Positions 47,226 to 60,784 of a stretch of DNA of 64,000 nt are shown in pieces. Each line of letters starts with the position of its first letter. Position 1 is the first letter of the stretch. The stretch is taken from assembly GCA_949130495.1 (NCBI GenBank), contig OX422208.1:395706561-395770560 (forward strand), in the 5' to 3' direction. Origin of the DNA: Sambucus nigra. Taxonomy: Eukaryota > Streptophyta > Magnoliopsida > Dipsacales > Adoxaceae. Below the pieces are notes generated by a model that was not told the origin of the DNA, ran no database searches, and was given only the letters and a program-made list of their open reading frames with translations. Both the position numbers and the translations under genes were made by a program.

Positions 47226-48329
47226 ACATCACTTAGTGGAGCTCTAAGTTTTAAAACTCTATAGATGTCATTAGGTAATACCCAATTATAAATAGTGTTG
47301 AAATACAGGTTTTGCCTGAAAGGATGTTTTCCTCATCCCCTATCTTCTATTGTGGGTTGTTTTAATTTAGTTTCAACATCTTGAATGTTTATGTTCACTT
47401 AATTTAACAAGATTAAATTTGGACTAAATAGAAGTTTGTTTGTGTGTGTGTGACCTAGTTTACAATTTATATGTATAACTGGACCACTTAACATTTTTCA
47501 ACATACTTAACACTTTATCCTTTGAGGGATGGCACCCTATGTTGTTCCTTGATACCTAATTTGTTGGGGAAACCTCCAATTGACCATGACCCATATATAA
47601 TCAAGATAAAATGTTAATAACGAAAAGCACAATAAAGATGTAAATAAGAGAGACAACAACATGATATACATGGTTAACTAACTTGGATACGTCCACTCAG
47701 AGGCCCGATTCAACTATTTTAATGAGATTAAAATACAATAGAATATACAAGGATAAATCACACCCTTATCTCTCTCACCAAAATCCTAGATATCCATTCT
47801 AAACAAACTCTTCCCCCAAATGAATCCAAATTCTAAGCCAAGAACTCTCTCAATATCCTAACCTCGAGTGTTTTCCAAATACCCAATCTGGTGTATCCTG
47901 CTCCCATGTAACCGGGTGAGAAATTCCCCACATAACGCATGTGGAGCACACATATCATACATGAAACACTCATACCCTTATTCCCCCTTCTATCAATACA
48001 CATGGGTTAGAAGGAAAATACCTCACCTCTCACCCTAAACTCCAACCTTTAAAAAAAAGACTCTATATCTCTTTAACTCTTAAGAGAGTAGCCAAAACCT
48101 TAGAGTTTTAACCCTTAAAATGATCCTTTTATTTATGGAACAAACTTAAGGAAAAATCCCCAAATACCCCCATTACAAGACTCATTTCACAAAAATCTAG
48201 GCACGTTCACTGTAGCAAACTAAGACCTTCGTTGGTTTCCCTATCACCCATAAAAAAAATTGCCCCTATGCACTACCTGCTTTACTGCAGTGAAGCCCAA
48301 CCTTCATTAGTCATGCCATTTGAGAAAAA
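47226..48329 (-). other. Spacer between the two Tat elements, with a probable copia LTR remnant
   Basis: No gene. From 47562 a TGTTGGGG start is preceded by TTGATACC, which looks like a decayed minus-strand copia primer site (complement of TGGTATCAGAGC). The following 750 bp has copia-LTR texture ('acttggatacgtccactcagag'). The far end is not clear and may be truncated by copy B. The first 330 bp show nothing recognisable. Confidence 0.35.
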
Positions 48330-50460
48330 TGTAGGTGAAAACACCACATTTCAGGACATTCCTAAGACTCTCCTTAGGTCCCTATCACTTCCCCATTTAT
48401 CATAGAACCCTAGGTCATACTCCGAGTACCAATTTAGAGGCCATCGGGAGCTCCCAGGCCCGGTTTAACTCTGGTCAACTTTCCTGTCATAGAGAAAGGT
48501 AAATTAATATTCAAAGGGATATGAATAGCCTTTCCAACGGTCCTCCCCGTGCGTGAAACAACCTTATGGTTTGGATGAATGGTCCATTTTGCTATTGAAA
48601 CTCGATCTGGAGGCCACCGGGCACTCTCGGGCCCCTTTTTACCCTAATAAACTTACTCTCTCGAGCGAAAGCTCAATGAATATTCAAAGGTATCTAAACC
48701 CCCTTTCCAATGATCTACCGTGTGCATGAATCGTACTTATTGTTCTGACACACGATCCATTTTCACCCAAAAAATGATCCGGAGGTCATCGGCCGCTCTC
48801 GAAATACGTTTGACTATTGCCAACTCTTTAGGTCAAATGAGACTGAATGAATCCTTAAAGGGTACTGAATACTCTTTCCAACGGCATGACCCGTGTGCAA
48901 ATTGGCCTTATGGTATGAACAAATGGCCCATTTTACTTTGAAGGGTCACTGGATGCTTCTGGCCCCGTTTGACCAAGGTCAACTCTCCGAACCAAACAAG
49001 ACTGAATGAATATTCGAAGGGATATGAATACCCTCTCCAATGGTTCATTCTTTGTGCAAATTATCCTTACGGTGCAGATGAATAATCCGTTTCACTTTGA
49101 TAATCTCCTATCCAAAAGATTACCGAGGGCGCTTTCGAGCCTCATTTGACCAAAGCCAACTCCCAAACTCGAGAGTGGCCTATGAATTATTAAAGGGCTC
49201 TGAATACATATCCAATGGTATGCCTTGTGCATGATTCAGACTTATGGATTGCGTTTTAAGAACTTTTTCCAAGAAATCTGCATGAGGTTTCCAAATGGCA
49301 AACCCATTTCCCCGCCTATCGAATGCCTGCCGATAGGCAGGACAAGGACAATGTCGATCGGAACCTCCTTGACCCTATATAAGGAGATCATGATCTCACT
49401 TTGAAAGGCACGTCAGAAACATCCCTCTCAGTGATCTCAATAATATTCTTCCAAAGTCACCATGGTTTCTCTATTGAAATCTTTCCTCCACATTCCATCT
49501 CCAAAGAAGGGCCAAGCATTCTTTTCTCTCTTTAATTTCCTTATTTTTGCATTATTTATCTAATCTTTACTTTAGCATTTCATCCTTGTTAGTCCATACA
49601 TATTAAATAATCTCACTTTTTATTAGTAGTATTGCACATAACATATTTTTTATAAAAAAAAATAAAACAAGAAAAAGAGCGTTTTACTCATAAATTCCAA
49701 ATGGGATTCCACACTACATTTTCTCAAATCAAAGTATCCTTTTGTTGCACATACACATTTAAATAAAATCCCTAGTTGGATTTATGGGATAAACCCCACC
49801 CTTATATTGCATGCGAACTACGTGGACTTTGATGCCTTTTTATGCTAACTAGAAATTTGGGGTTAAAACCCGAAGCTCGAGTCCTCCTTTCATATTTTTA
49901 TTCATGTATAATTTATATATATTGTACTTATGATTCTTATTCGTGCTTTATCTAACATATATTTTCGTTTCACCATAACGATCGATATCCCGATAAGCGC
50001 ACACATTATGTTTTTAATTATCATTTTGGGAACACTCCTACGGATGATCTCACTCCACCTTTCTCCCTGAGGTGAGTTGAGAAATTCCATTATCCATTTA
50101 CATATATACGCGCACACACTTCACAAAGTTTTTAAGGAGAATAATAACACATGCCCATGAGAGACTGAAAGGGAGGGATGGGTGCCTAACACCTTCTCAT
50201 TCGGTAACTTAGCCCCCAAACCTTTGAGCTAATTGGTTTTGCAAGCATCAGTATCCTTTCTCTCGAGGTGGTAACATTTCTTTTGCCTATTTTGTGCAAA
50301 ATAGGTCGGCGACTCTATCTCTTTACATCACCCCACATCGATAGTCGAAGCTATCCTCCTATAAAGGACAGAAGACCTTATTCTTCTCTCCCTTTAACCA
50401 CATGTGCAAGCGCCAAAGGCCCTGAGGAATGAAAGGGGTGGAAACGGAGGGATGACCATA
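48330..50460 (+). repeat. 5' LTR of Tat copy B
   Basis: It starts TGTAGGTGAAAACACC (a few bases longer than TGTAGACACC of 44859) and ends ACCATA before the primer site. The tandem part has about four to five units of roughly 171 bp (gaggcc/gaggtc near 48440, 48611, 48782, further at 48944 and 49120). The TATA box is at 49376-49382. Confidence 0.8.
49328..49382 (+). promoter_or_regulatory. LTR core promoter, copy B
   Basis: A palindromic box TGCCGATAGGCA, then GACAAGG, then TGTCGATCGG (49352-49361), then TATATAAGG (49376 on). The TGTCGATCGG-to-TATA arrangement recurs on the minus strand at the antisense gene promoter near 63195-63228. Confidence 0.6.
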
Positions 50461-50461
50461 G

Positions 50462-50481
50462 AGGCGACTCTTCTGGGAACC
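50462..50481 (+). promoter_or_regulatory. Primer binding site, copy B
   Basis: AGGCGACTCTTCTGGGAACC, corresponding to 1416-1435 and resembling the tRNA-Arg complement with mismatches. Confidence 0.6.
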
Positions 50482-52053
50482 TACTTATCATAAGAGGGAT
50501 AAACTCTGACTGCATGGGTGTTATCATTTTTTGCATGTGTGCGTATGAACCTATCTGTACGTTCCCTTTCTCCTCTATCCATTTCTTGTATATATTCATC
50601 TCATGCTTATTTCACCTATCACTCACTTTTCGCATTCACTCACCTTTCACCCACTTGTAAATATCTTCCATGTACACCTCACATTACTTACACTTATACG
50701 TAGGATCAGTTATATCCACATGTTTCACACACCACTTAGAATATCCATGCTTATGTTTCACTATCATACACCTCCACTTATAACATTTGTATATATCCAT
50801 GCTCACTTGAACTTATCACACACCACTTAGAATATCCCTACTTAGGTTCACTACCACACACTTACATGTATCCATGCTTAGCGTAATCTCATGCTCCATG
50901 CTAAATTTACTTTTTATACTTGTACATTATTCCCTATTAGTATAATGATCATCGTAAAAGACTCTCTCGTTAATATTTTAATCAAGAATCATGCATTTTC
51001 CACACTATATCACCAAGAGCATGGCTATTGGCCAAACTTTTTTCCCATATCGGGGGTTAACTTTGTGATGGGCACTGGTCCGACAGGCCGCAGTTAGCCT
51101 AAGAAATATGATTCTCACCTTCTGTTAGTCTAGTACCTTCGACGTATATCGAATGGCAAACTCATGACGGGAGGTATGTAGTAGGGAACTCATTCACGTA
51201 TGTCGAGTATATCGAATTCACTCTCACAAATACTATCCCCATGAGGTACATAGTGAGATAATTCACGTACACTTAGGTATATCAAATGGCCTGTTCACAA
51301 GTACTGATTGCCCTCAAAATCAAGGAGTATATCGTGGAAGTCATGCCAAAGGTGGGAACCTTTCAACTAACCCAATAACTGCATAAACCTCATATATACG
51401 TCAGACCTAGGGCACTTATATTTAGTTTTCTAGTTACCACACGAAACTCTATAGAAAGGCTGGATCGGCATGCCGCCCAAATTTTTGCGCGATTTTGACT
51501 TTTTTCCAAAATAGGACCCTATCCATGATCTTGGAAACAAGTTAAACCCTATCTAAACTATTTTTCATACCCAATTTTCCCAGTCTCGAGTCATGTCCGA
51601 CATTTCTTTTGCATTTAGGCAAGCCTAATACAAGTGAAAACATAAACATAATAATAAACATGATGAGACTTTTTGTCTCATTTTTCCTCTTTTTCTCAAA
51701 AATTAAAATTACCAAAAACATTTCCCCCCTCTTTCATCAAAATACCAAAAATATTTCTCCCCCTTTTTACTGAAAGTGTCAAAAATATTTTCAACCTTTT
51801 CATCAAAATACCCAAAAACATTTTTCCTCTTTTTCTTATTGAAAATGTCAAAAAAAATTCCCTCTTCTTCAATAAAAAATAATTCTTCTTTCTCTTTTTC
51901 AAAAATAATTTTGAATATTTTTCCTTCTCAGGTCGATCGTATATTCTATTCTTGGCCTAGCACCCTATTGGCTTCGGTCTTTCGTCAAACCGTATCGAAG
52001 CTCCATCAGCTTCAACTTTATTCGAGTCTGGAATCCACCTTCACTAGTCCTCC
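50482..52053 (+). other. Tat copy B leader
   Basis: 1.57 kb without a supported gene, colinear with 1436-3007. 51690-51870 is a degenerate repeat around 'ccaaaaacatttttcc'. TTCTCAG at about 51925 before GTCGATCG could be a splice acceptor. Confidence 0.5.
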
Positions 52054-53750
52054 ATGGAAAACACCGATCAAGCACCAAATGTACAGCGTGAGCTGATGGC
52101 AGTCTTGGTCCATCTTAGTGATATGATTGACAACCTTCAAATGAAAGTTCATGAGATGAAGTGAAATCGTATCCCAACTCCCAAAGAACCCGAGGTTCTC
52201 TTTCCCTGTGCCATAGTCCACTCACTCCCAAGCCTATTTAGGTTTCCAAAGAATATCAGTACGCTCCACGTGCCATGCCCCACCTGCCAATGGGCCACCT
52301 CCATCTCAGCTCCTTATGCCAAACCTTGCCAGCCAGGGGCTAACCTGCCGGTACTCATTATTCCCAAGGAGGAAGAACTAAATAAGGTCAAGGAAGACCT
52401 AAAGCTATTGTCGAAAAATCTTAGCCAAGGAAATATATTTGGGAACTATATGGACTACACTCACATGTCTCCCCACCCTAAAGCAAGATTGCTGAAAAAA
52501 TTCAAGATGCTAGCCATGGAGAAGTTCAGGGGCAGCGGGCCCCCAATTGTTCACCTTCGTAACTATCATCGAGCCATAAATCTCCTTGGTGCCTCTGAAG
52601 AGATAATGGCCCAATTGTTCCAGCATAATTGTAAGGACAATGCTCTCCGTTGATTTCTATCCCTCGAGGAATCCAGAATTCGTAGTTGGGAGAATATTAC
52701 CTGGGAATGCATGGCACAATATAAGTACAGTAAAGAACTAGAGGTTATATGCCGTGATCTATAGCTTATCAAGAAGAACCTTGAAGAAAATGTTAGTAGA
52801 TTTAAATCAAGGTTGAGAGAGAAAGCTGCCACAATGACCAACCAACCCTCCAAAGAAGAACAAAGTCAACATAATGAAGAAGAATTTCATGGCCCATAAC
52901 ATAACAACTATGGAAGGACAATATTATCCACACTTTTGAGCTCTTCAGGAAGCATGTGTGGAGATTGAAGAAAGTGTTATCAAGATATAGGCTGAGCCAA
53001 ATAAAGCGACTGTATAGTTTACTCCTAAAAGTATGAGAAGCTTGCCAATGCTATAGTTTCATCCATCAACAATATCTCCCAATCTACTACGTCTTGTGCA
53101 CCAGAAAGCCGCCCTAATCCTGCCAAAAAAGAATACATCGAGCTTAATGCTCCCCTCTCTAAAGTCTACCAAGCCTTGTTAAGATGAAATCTTATCAAAC
53201 CTCTGGACCCTCATCCATTACCCAACCCTCTTCCTAAAAACTTCAAAACTAATGCCTACTACGATTTTTACTAGCTTGTCGGCTATAGTACTAATCAGTG
53301 CTTCGATCTTCGGAATGTAATCTAGGGTCTAATTGACAAGGATATCATCATGAGAACAGCCAATCCTAAATCCAACACCACTCACAACCCACTTCCAACC
53401 TATACCAATGCCATCTTCCTAGAAAATGACCATAAATTCTACCCATCTACCTAAATTATGACTAGTAAAGCACCCATCATAACCATATTTTCACCCAAAC
53501 TGCCCAAAGTTTGTCCTATTTTCTCATACATCCTACCTTCTACTCTAATTGAGCTCTGTCACTCCTCACGAGGGACTGTATTTCTGTTCATACCCAATTC
53601 TAGGGAAGAGCTATGGAGTTATTGGTTGTTTTGAACTAGCTCCTGGATTTTGGGCTAACATTGCCCTCCGAAATTACCATCGACTGTCAGAAGTTCAGTA
53701 TCCTGTTTATGGAAGCCCAAAAGTGGGCTCGATAGTCAAATAATTCGTTG
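52054..53750 (+). pseudogene. gag of Tat copy B
   Basis: The ATG at 52054 gives MENTDQAPNVQRELMAVLVH, a short coiled-coil N-terminus, to a TGA near 52162. The gag core is in 52270-52653 with MEKFRGSGPPIVHLRNYHRA. The rest runs in shifted frames with stops, and the zinc-knuckle region near 53240-53310 is degenerate. Near 53750-53780 it is continuous where copy A carries the copia-like insertion. Confidence 0.75.
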
Positions 53751-54900
53751 GTACCCATTGATAAAATCAGTTTGGAAGATGCAGTACATATTGCGATAGG
53801 CATGTTCCGATAGACCAACAAAATCTATAGGTTTACAATCTATTCACTATTTTGAAGATCCAAGAGTGGTTGGTCGCTTCACTCTCGCACCTCCCCATCG
53901 AGTGGGGAAATTTATATTAAGAAGCCATCAAGGTCTTGCAATCCAATGACTTATCTTGGCAGGAAGACATCATCGCCACCAGATGGTGGGATGAATTTGA
54001 TAACTTTGATGATGAACCGAGTGAGGAAAAGATTAGTCTAGTAATTAGCATGTGCGGGATGATCTCTTTCAAGGACTTATAGGTGGAAATCAGTAAAGTA
54101 GCCTTACTGCTAAAAATAAAAAACAAACATGGTTCTTGTTCTTCCCCACCTACGTAAACTATATGACCAGATCATGAAGACACTACCAAGACCCGAATCG
54201 TTAGCAATCAAGAACAAACAACCAAAAGGGATTTGCTGAAGAATTTCCCATATCGGAGATGACCATATAAGAAAGTAAGATCCTATACCAACTCAAGAAG
54301 ACTAAAGCCTTATTACCTTCTAAGGACTCTTCATGTCTTCCCAATTACGTTAAAACACTCTGATAAATTTTTTGACTGGGCCCATAGTCCCTCCTTCCAC
54401 CATTCCAGAAGAAGCCGTGAACCTGGTTGGATGCTTGACCACCACTAGACTCCTGTACTTCTATAAAGAATAATTTCCAAAAATTAGCCCAGATCATAAC
54501 TATGCCCTCAACATATCCGTTGAAGTGATAAGGAAGACAGCGGATCTGACCTCAATGTTTGCCTATTAAGAACCTTCAATTACTTGGGGTTAAAAGTAAG
54601 TGACTTGACTCCTACTTCCTCTGCAGTGCGTGCTTATAACAGCACCAACCGAGAGGTGATGGGATCCATAACCTCATAATAGGGGATGGTTTATCAATAC
54701 TATTATTGAGTTTTAAGTTATTTACATACCCGCATGCTTTAATCTTCTGCTTGGGTGATCGTTGCTTCATAGCATTCGAGGGGTATCCTCCTCCCTTCAT
54801 TAAAAGTTGAAATTCTTCTTCAAGGGGAAAGTCGTTACATTTTTGGGAGATAATGACAATACTAAAAATGTTGGCACTAGCAATCTGGTACTACAAATAC
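53751..54900 (+). pseudogene. gag end and protease of Tat copy B
   Basis: This is colinear with 10031-11183. Protease pieces (HNYALNIS, then ACFNLLLG and SSLH...KLKFFFKGKV) are visible in several frames with many stops. The active-site region is not intact. Confidence 0.65.
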
Positions 54901-54908
54901 ATCATTAG

Positions 54909-55947
54909 ATGAATGACATACTTCTCTCAGGCTTCAGGGTTGATCCACTTCCCCTTCCAACGGGTAATGATTTCAAAGACCGAGTTTGTCCAGAGAATAA
55001 CCTTCACTATAATGTCAACATGATACATATGTTCAGAAATATGCACTTCATGCCAAGACTGGGGCTGGGGAAACATCAACAAGGTATACAGGAACCCATA
55101 TTTCTAAGAATGGCCTTCCCCCCGTGTGGCCTAAATTATCAGGCTTTGCCAAAAAAGCTCAGAATGCTCTGCCAACCACCGTTGAAGAAAAGTTTAGAAG
55201 ATGCCAAGACTGTTTCAAAGGATTCTCTGAATGGGAGATTCATCAAAGAGGGTAAAGATTTACCCTTTTATGGATTTCCTGAACCATGGTATGATCATGC
55301 AGATAAGAAGATGAATCCAAAAATGGAAATATTCTTTCAAGACAACTACTCCTAGGCTAAAGACTGCCATCATCAAGTGCAACTTCTCACTCAAAAAGAT
55401 GTAGCCATTACTAAGGTCTTTAAGGGAAGTGACTATGAAGACTCGTTGAATCTGTAAAGCCAGGGGCCAACACTCTACATGATCCATTCAGGCACTACAT
55501 CTTTGGATCCGTCCACTCTGATCAAGGCCACTGATGCGCCTCTCCTTAACTGGAATGCTATACCAGCCCCATCTGCTGAGATGCAACCCAAACCTCATTA
55601 TTTACCCTATCTCCTCATTTATTATTGTTCCTCCTTTCTCTGATAATAATGTAATCAATACCTCTTTTTATGAATTTCTAAATGCGATTTTTTCTGAAAG
55701 TGAAATAAACGGGGATTTTGAGTATCTTGATGTGCCTTACATTAATTGTTTTGATTCTAATGAAACTCTTGATGATGATGATTTTGCAAATGAACAATTC
55801 TTAATTGATCTCAATAAGGTTAATAAAAAACAACATAACCACATTCAAATTAATGAGGATGGAACTTTTGTTATTAATCTCGATTCTAGTAGCCAACAAC
55901 AAGAGATTCAGATAGGGTCCACCCTTGGCGATCATGAGCACGCTTAA
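54909..55947 (+). pseudogene. Linker between protease and RT, copy B
   Basis: Two long frames, 54909-55355 (148 codons) and 55534-55947 (137 codons). The first contains FRVDPLPLPTGND, MHFMPRLGLGKHQQGI (G-patch-like) and FYGFPEPWYDHAD. The second is Asp/Asn-rich and starts the RT approach. Among the best preserved parts of the family here. Confidence 0.65.
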
Positions 55948-57396
55948 TTTGAAGAACTTGTGAAGGAATTCATGGATGTCTTCGCATGGTCCTATGATGA
56001 CATGCCAAACATCGATTCTAAAATAGCTCAATAAGAGATTCCAACTCTCTCGGAATGCAAATTAATCAAATAGAAACAATGAAAGCTCCGTACCGAATGG
56101 TCACTCAAAGTTAAGGAAGAAGTAATCAAGCAGTTAAACATAGGCTTCATCCGGGTAATCAGATATCCCACATGTCTATTCAACATTGTACCCATACCAA
56201 AATCGAGAGGAAAAGTCCCTATGTGAGTCGACTATCGACAATTAAACAAAGCATCTCTAAAGGATGATTGCCCATTGTCCAACATTGACATGATTGTGGA
56301 AAACATATCCAGTCACACTCTTAAGTCATTCGTCGTTGGTTTCGATGGATACAATAAGATTAAGATGCACCTTGACCATCAAGAAAAAACTTTCTTCATC
56401 ACCCCCTGGGGAACCTTTTGTTACATGGTTATGCCATTCCGGCTCAATAATGTAGGGGCAACCTCAAAAAGGGCTGCCAAAACCATTTTACATGATTTGA
56501 TATATAAGGAGGTCGAAGTCTATGTAGACGACATGATTATTAAGTCTAAGACTCGAGAAGGTCACTTTCCCGCCCTTGGAAATTTCTTTAAACGACTGTG
56601 GCGATATCATATGCGGTTAAACCCACATAAGTGAATTTCTGACATCACCAAAGGAAAGCTATTGGGATTCATGGTTAGTGAGAAGGGAATTGTGGAAGAC
56701 TCTACCAAAATCAAAGCCATACTCGAAATTCCACCTCCTCGAACAAAGAAGGAAGTCTAGGGATTCTTTCAAAAATTACAATATGTCAGTCAGTTCATCA
56801 GCCAACTGACTTACATTTGTGAACCCATCTTCAAACTCCTCCAAAAGTAATCTACAAAAATATAGAATGAGGCCCGTTAAGAAGCCTTTGATAGAATCAA
56901 ACTACACCTTATCCGACCTTCGGTACTTATGCCACCGTAGCCTGGTTTCCCGTTACTCCTATACTTAATCATAACAGATACCGTAGCAGGGGCTTTTCTA
57001 TCCCAATACATACAGGAAACCCACAAAGAAAGAGCCATATACTATGTCAATCAAAAGTTATCTAAGTACAATGTCAACTACACTGCCTTAAAAAAAGTAT
57101 GTGTTGCCTTGGTCTAGGTCACTCAAAAGTTACGACACTACATGCTCGCTTTTCCCATTAGACTTATGTCCCGAATGGACCCCATTAAATACTTACTTGA
57201 GAAACCCTCCCTATCTAGTCGAATGAACCGATGGTTGATGCTTCTTTCTGAGTTTGATATCGCATATGTTACGCAGAAATCCATGAAAGGGAGAGCCATC
57301 TTTGATTACCTTGCCAACTACCCCATGAAAGAGGTTGATGTTTTAGTCTCTGAATTACCAGAGGAAGATATTCTTTGCACTTCTCAGGAGGACCTC
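55948..57396 (+). pseudogene. Reverse transcriptase and connection, copy B
   Basis: WSYDDMP near 55990; the template grip and fingers in broken frames; then a clean stretch 56275-56634 with FDGYNKIKMHLDHQEKTFFI, TPWGTFCYMVMPF and YVDD at 56521-56532. The thumb and connection follow with stops, then an open frame from 57142 (MLAFPIRLMSRMDPIKYLLE). Confidence 0.8.
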
Positions 57397-57828
57397 CGAT
57401 GGAAAATGTTCTTTGACAGCGCTGCCAATAAAAAGGGATATGGCATTGGGATACTCCTGATTGCCCCTGATGACTTTCACGCTCCCATTGCCATCAAGCT
57501 AGATTTTACCTACACCAATAATATAACTGAATACGAGGCATGTACTATAGGCCTCAAAATCACCCTCAAGATTAGCATCGAACACTTAGATATCTACAGG
57601 GACTCTTCCCTCGTCATCAGTCAAATCCTTAGAAGATGGAAAGTCAAAAATGAAAATATCTTACCCTTCTATGCCCACCCAGAAGAGCTAACCGCCCAGT
57701 TACAAGATATCACCATCCACTACTTGCCCCAAGTAAAGAACAGTTTTGCAGATGGCTTTTCTACCGTAGCCTCTATAGTTGATATTCCAGAGGGAATAAC
57801 GATGACTCCCTTCATACTCCAAAAATAA
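57397..57828 (+). pseudogene. RNase H, copy B
   Basis: In one open frame with the connection: KMFFDSAANKKGYGIGILLI, TEYEACTIGLK, IYRDSSLVISQI and NSFADGFSTVAS. All four acidic catalytic positions are in place. It ends at the TAA at 57826-57828. The domain itself looks intact, but it cannot be made as part of a full polyprotein. Confidence 0.8.
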
Positions 57829-58830
57829 GCTTTGCCAACCCACTACTACCACATTGAGCTCATCACAAAGGAAGATTCTGACATGGACGAGTTCTAGTAT
57901 AACGATATTTTGCTCCTCCTCAAGCGTGGTAGGTATCTCTAAGATGCCAACCAAAAAGACTATGATACCCTCCATAAACTGGTTGCCCAGTACATCATCT
58001 ATAACAAAGCGTTGTTCAAGAGAAACATCGATAGAACCCATTTGTACTGCATCCCAAGGTCTGACATCGAAGAAATGATGCAGAAGATCCATAACAAGGA
58101 ATGTGGACCTCGTATGAATGGTCATATGCTTTCCAAGAAGATTATCCATCAAGGGTATTATTATACCACCATTATTCAGGACTGTACTTCCTATGTCCGA
58201 AGATGCCTCAAATTCTAATAGTTTTCTAATCTCCAGCACTTGCCTCCTCAGGAATTATACAACATGGCTTCTCTCTAGCCATTATCCACCTGAGGCATTG
58301 ACATCATAGGGAAAGTCACACCCAATGCTTCCAATGGGCATGAATTCATCTTAATTGCCATTTATTACTTAATCAAATGGGTTGAATTCGAGTCATATGT
58401 AGTACTGAATGCTACAAAGGTAGCTAAGTTTATTTGAAAGAACGTCATTTGTCGATAAGGGGTCCCTCATGAGCTACTATTAAATAACGGGTTACACTTC
58501 AAAGCTAAGGTCACCAAACTGGTTAATGAGTATGGTATTCAGAGACACAAATCGTCTCCCTACCGGCCTCAAACCAATGTAGCAATTGAAGCCACCAATA
58601 AAAACCTCAAAGACATCATCACAAAATAACTGAGAGTTATCGAGATTGGATCGATCAAATCCCTTATGCTATCTGGGGTTACCATATTTGAATTAGGACA
58701 TCTACTGGGGCTACTCCTTACTCTTTAGTATACGACATGAAAAAATCATACCTATTGAGTTGGAAATACCTTCACCACGCATCATCTACGGAAGAAAAAT
58801 TAGCGAAGAAAATTGATATAGATAATTTAA
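57829..58830 (+). pseudogene. Integrase, copy B
   Basis: The zinc-binding part is MQKIHNKECGPRMNGHMLSK, then SYVRRC (58078-58218). The core has GIDIIGK (58297 on), a broken middle, LLNNGLHF (second catalytic Asp replaced by Asn, codon 58483-58485), SPYRPQTN and IEATNKNLKDI with the Glu kept (58588-58590). Several stops. The C-terminal tail seen in copy A is missing. Confidence 0.75.
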
Positions 58831-59579
58831 ATGTAAAACTCATCAAGAGGCACAATAATACAATCAAACTCTTCTTTATTTCAAATAGGGGAGTCCAGTA
58901 CAATTACATGAAATATCAGCATGGGGAGTCAAAATAACCACCCTCTACTAACCAAATTATCCCTAAAACTAGCCTAAATAAACCTTCCCAAAATTATTCC
59001 CCAAAACCAAAAATAAATAAAAAACATACAAACACGTCCCAATCACAAAATCTTCACAAATATCCTATCCGTAGCTGCCGAAAGACCCAACCCCATCATC
59101 ATCTCCTCCTTGAGACCCTAAAACTTCCCCTTCCTGATTAGTATTCTGAAGGCGCTACATAGAACGGTATACCCTGACCAGCCTACAGAAAACCACTACT
59201 CCCCCTCCATAGTATCAAAAAGGACAAACCATCTATGGTAGGTATCCTCTATTAAGATCCATGTCAAGACCCACTTCCACATCCATTTCAGATAGTCTCC
59301 AGACACATGTCAGATCCTACATACGATTGAGAGGGATGGGTGGATGACCGATGATTCTCTCACAGAGAACCTAACCTCATGCGCATGGATTCTATTAAAT
59401 CTTTCACATGAAAGAAGTTTAGTGCCCGAGGAGGCACTATCTGCTCCCATTAGACTTGTCACAGAAGTCGCTATGGGAAATAGAATGAGGTCTATCAAAG
59501 GCTAACTAACCAAACATACCGATATTCTTCCAGTTCTAAAATTAGTTGCAGCTCTCTCCACCAAAGAACCAACTAGCAA

Positions 59580-60352
59580 AGTCATAGATGTCTGTGATAC
59601 ATGAACCAATTAACCCAGTTCTCTATGGATGGGACAAACCTGATAGAATATCGTGTAAAAAAATTTGGCACAGTTGCCAAGGGATATTCAGGGACAACCG
59701 CCCAACAGAATCTCTTAGCTAGCCACATGAATAGCATGATCGGGCTTCCTCTAAAAAAATAAGAGCCACCTTCCTTCCAAGCATCTAAATCATTCAGGGT
59801 ATCAGCCAATATCAACGCCATAAGATTGTAACAATATGACATCCACCCTATAATGGCATCTAGTTAAGGGTCCACCATTATATCCCCTGTCACCGGTAAG
59901 AGCCTCAAAGTTAGGCCTAGTGAAACAACTCCAACATGGCCCGCATCATTGAAATCCCTCAAATGCATAGAATACATAAGAACTAGAAGATATATCATTC
60001 CCCCAGTAACCAATAGCCGAGCCGTCAAAGGGAAAATCTAGAGAAATTACGCTAATAGTGCTTGAGGAGATCGAGAAAATTCAGGCATAGCTGCCGATAC
60101 CCTGGGATTAATCACCAATATGGATGAAAACTCCTCGTAGGTTAAATAAACCTCGTACAAATCAAAGCGGAATATGTGATCCTCAGGGTACCAAAATTGT
60201 GTTTCCGCTGCCAACATGTTCCAATTGATAGCCCAGTCGCGCCATAAGGAGACTCAATACAAATTGAAGGCTTCATACTCTACATTATAAAGACACATGG
60301 CTTCTAAACTCTCGAGGTATGAAGTGAATTCTATGCTCATTGGAAGGGCCAT
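59580..60352 (-). pseudogene. Antisense gene 2 of Tat copy B, DUF7745/plant-mobile-domain-like
   Basis: The minus-strand ATG at 60352 (MALPMSIEFTSYLESLEAMC) is in a frame with a few stops. It reads FWYPEDHIFRFDLYEV, YLTYEEFSSILVINP, then (59842-59582) ALILADTLNDLDAWKEGGSY, FFRGSPIMLFMWLAKRF. This order (aromatic-rich 'WDPE..FRF', 'T.EE...L', then 'LA.T...L..G..FKG...LL..W') is that of the DUF7745/plant mobile domain proteins of plant retroelements. Promoter: TATAAAG about 76 bp upstream (60428-60434). Function unknown. Confidence 0.6.
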
Positions 60353-60427
60353 TTGGGAAATAATGAGGCAGAAAGAAAAAAAATAAGAAAGAAGAGAAAA
60401 TGTGAATGGATGAAAAACTATACCCCC

Positions 60428-60434
60428 CTTTATA
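60428..60434 (-). promoter_or_regulatory. TATA box of antisense gene 2
   Basis: Minus-strand TATAAAG followed by GGGGGTA, closely like the TATAAAAGGGGGTA of antisense gene 1 (63195-63201). Confidence 0.5.
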
Positions 60435-60555
60435 CACAAATACCTTGGCTAAAGGCAAACAAACTAAAGAGCTCGAAATAAAACCTACCCTACCAAATAC
60501 TTTGGGCTATAACAAAGTGTAATCAAATCCTTATAGTGATTTCACTGGACCCATA

Positions 60556-60608
60556 TGCCGATAGGCAGGACAAGGGGTATGCCATCGACAACCCCCTCAT
60601 TTTATAAA
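60556..60608 (+). promoter_or_regulatory. LTR-promoter-like segment inside copy B
   Basis: On the + strand TGCCGATAGGCAGGACAAGG (60556-60575) is identical to 49328-49347 of the LTR, followed by 'atgccatcgacaa' and TTTTATAAAA. It could be an internal + strand promoter or an orientation-independent enhancer for antisense gene 2. Confidence 0.5.
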
Positions 60609-60784
60609 ATTCTATCTTTTCTTTTTCGTGAAAATCAAAAACTCAAAGAAATCAATCCTTATTTTTGAGGCCCTTGGGTTATTTCCTCTAAACTTATCCA
60701 TTTTTATCATTTTATATCACAATTCTTTTCCTCGAATTATTTAATCTCTTTTCTAAATAGACGTCCTATCATTTTTATAATATC

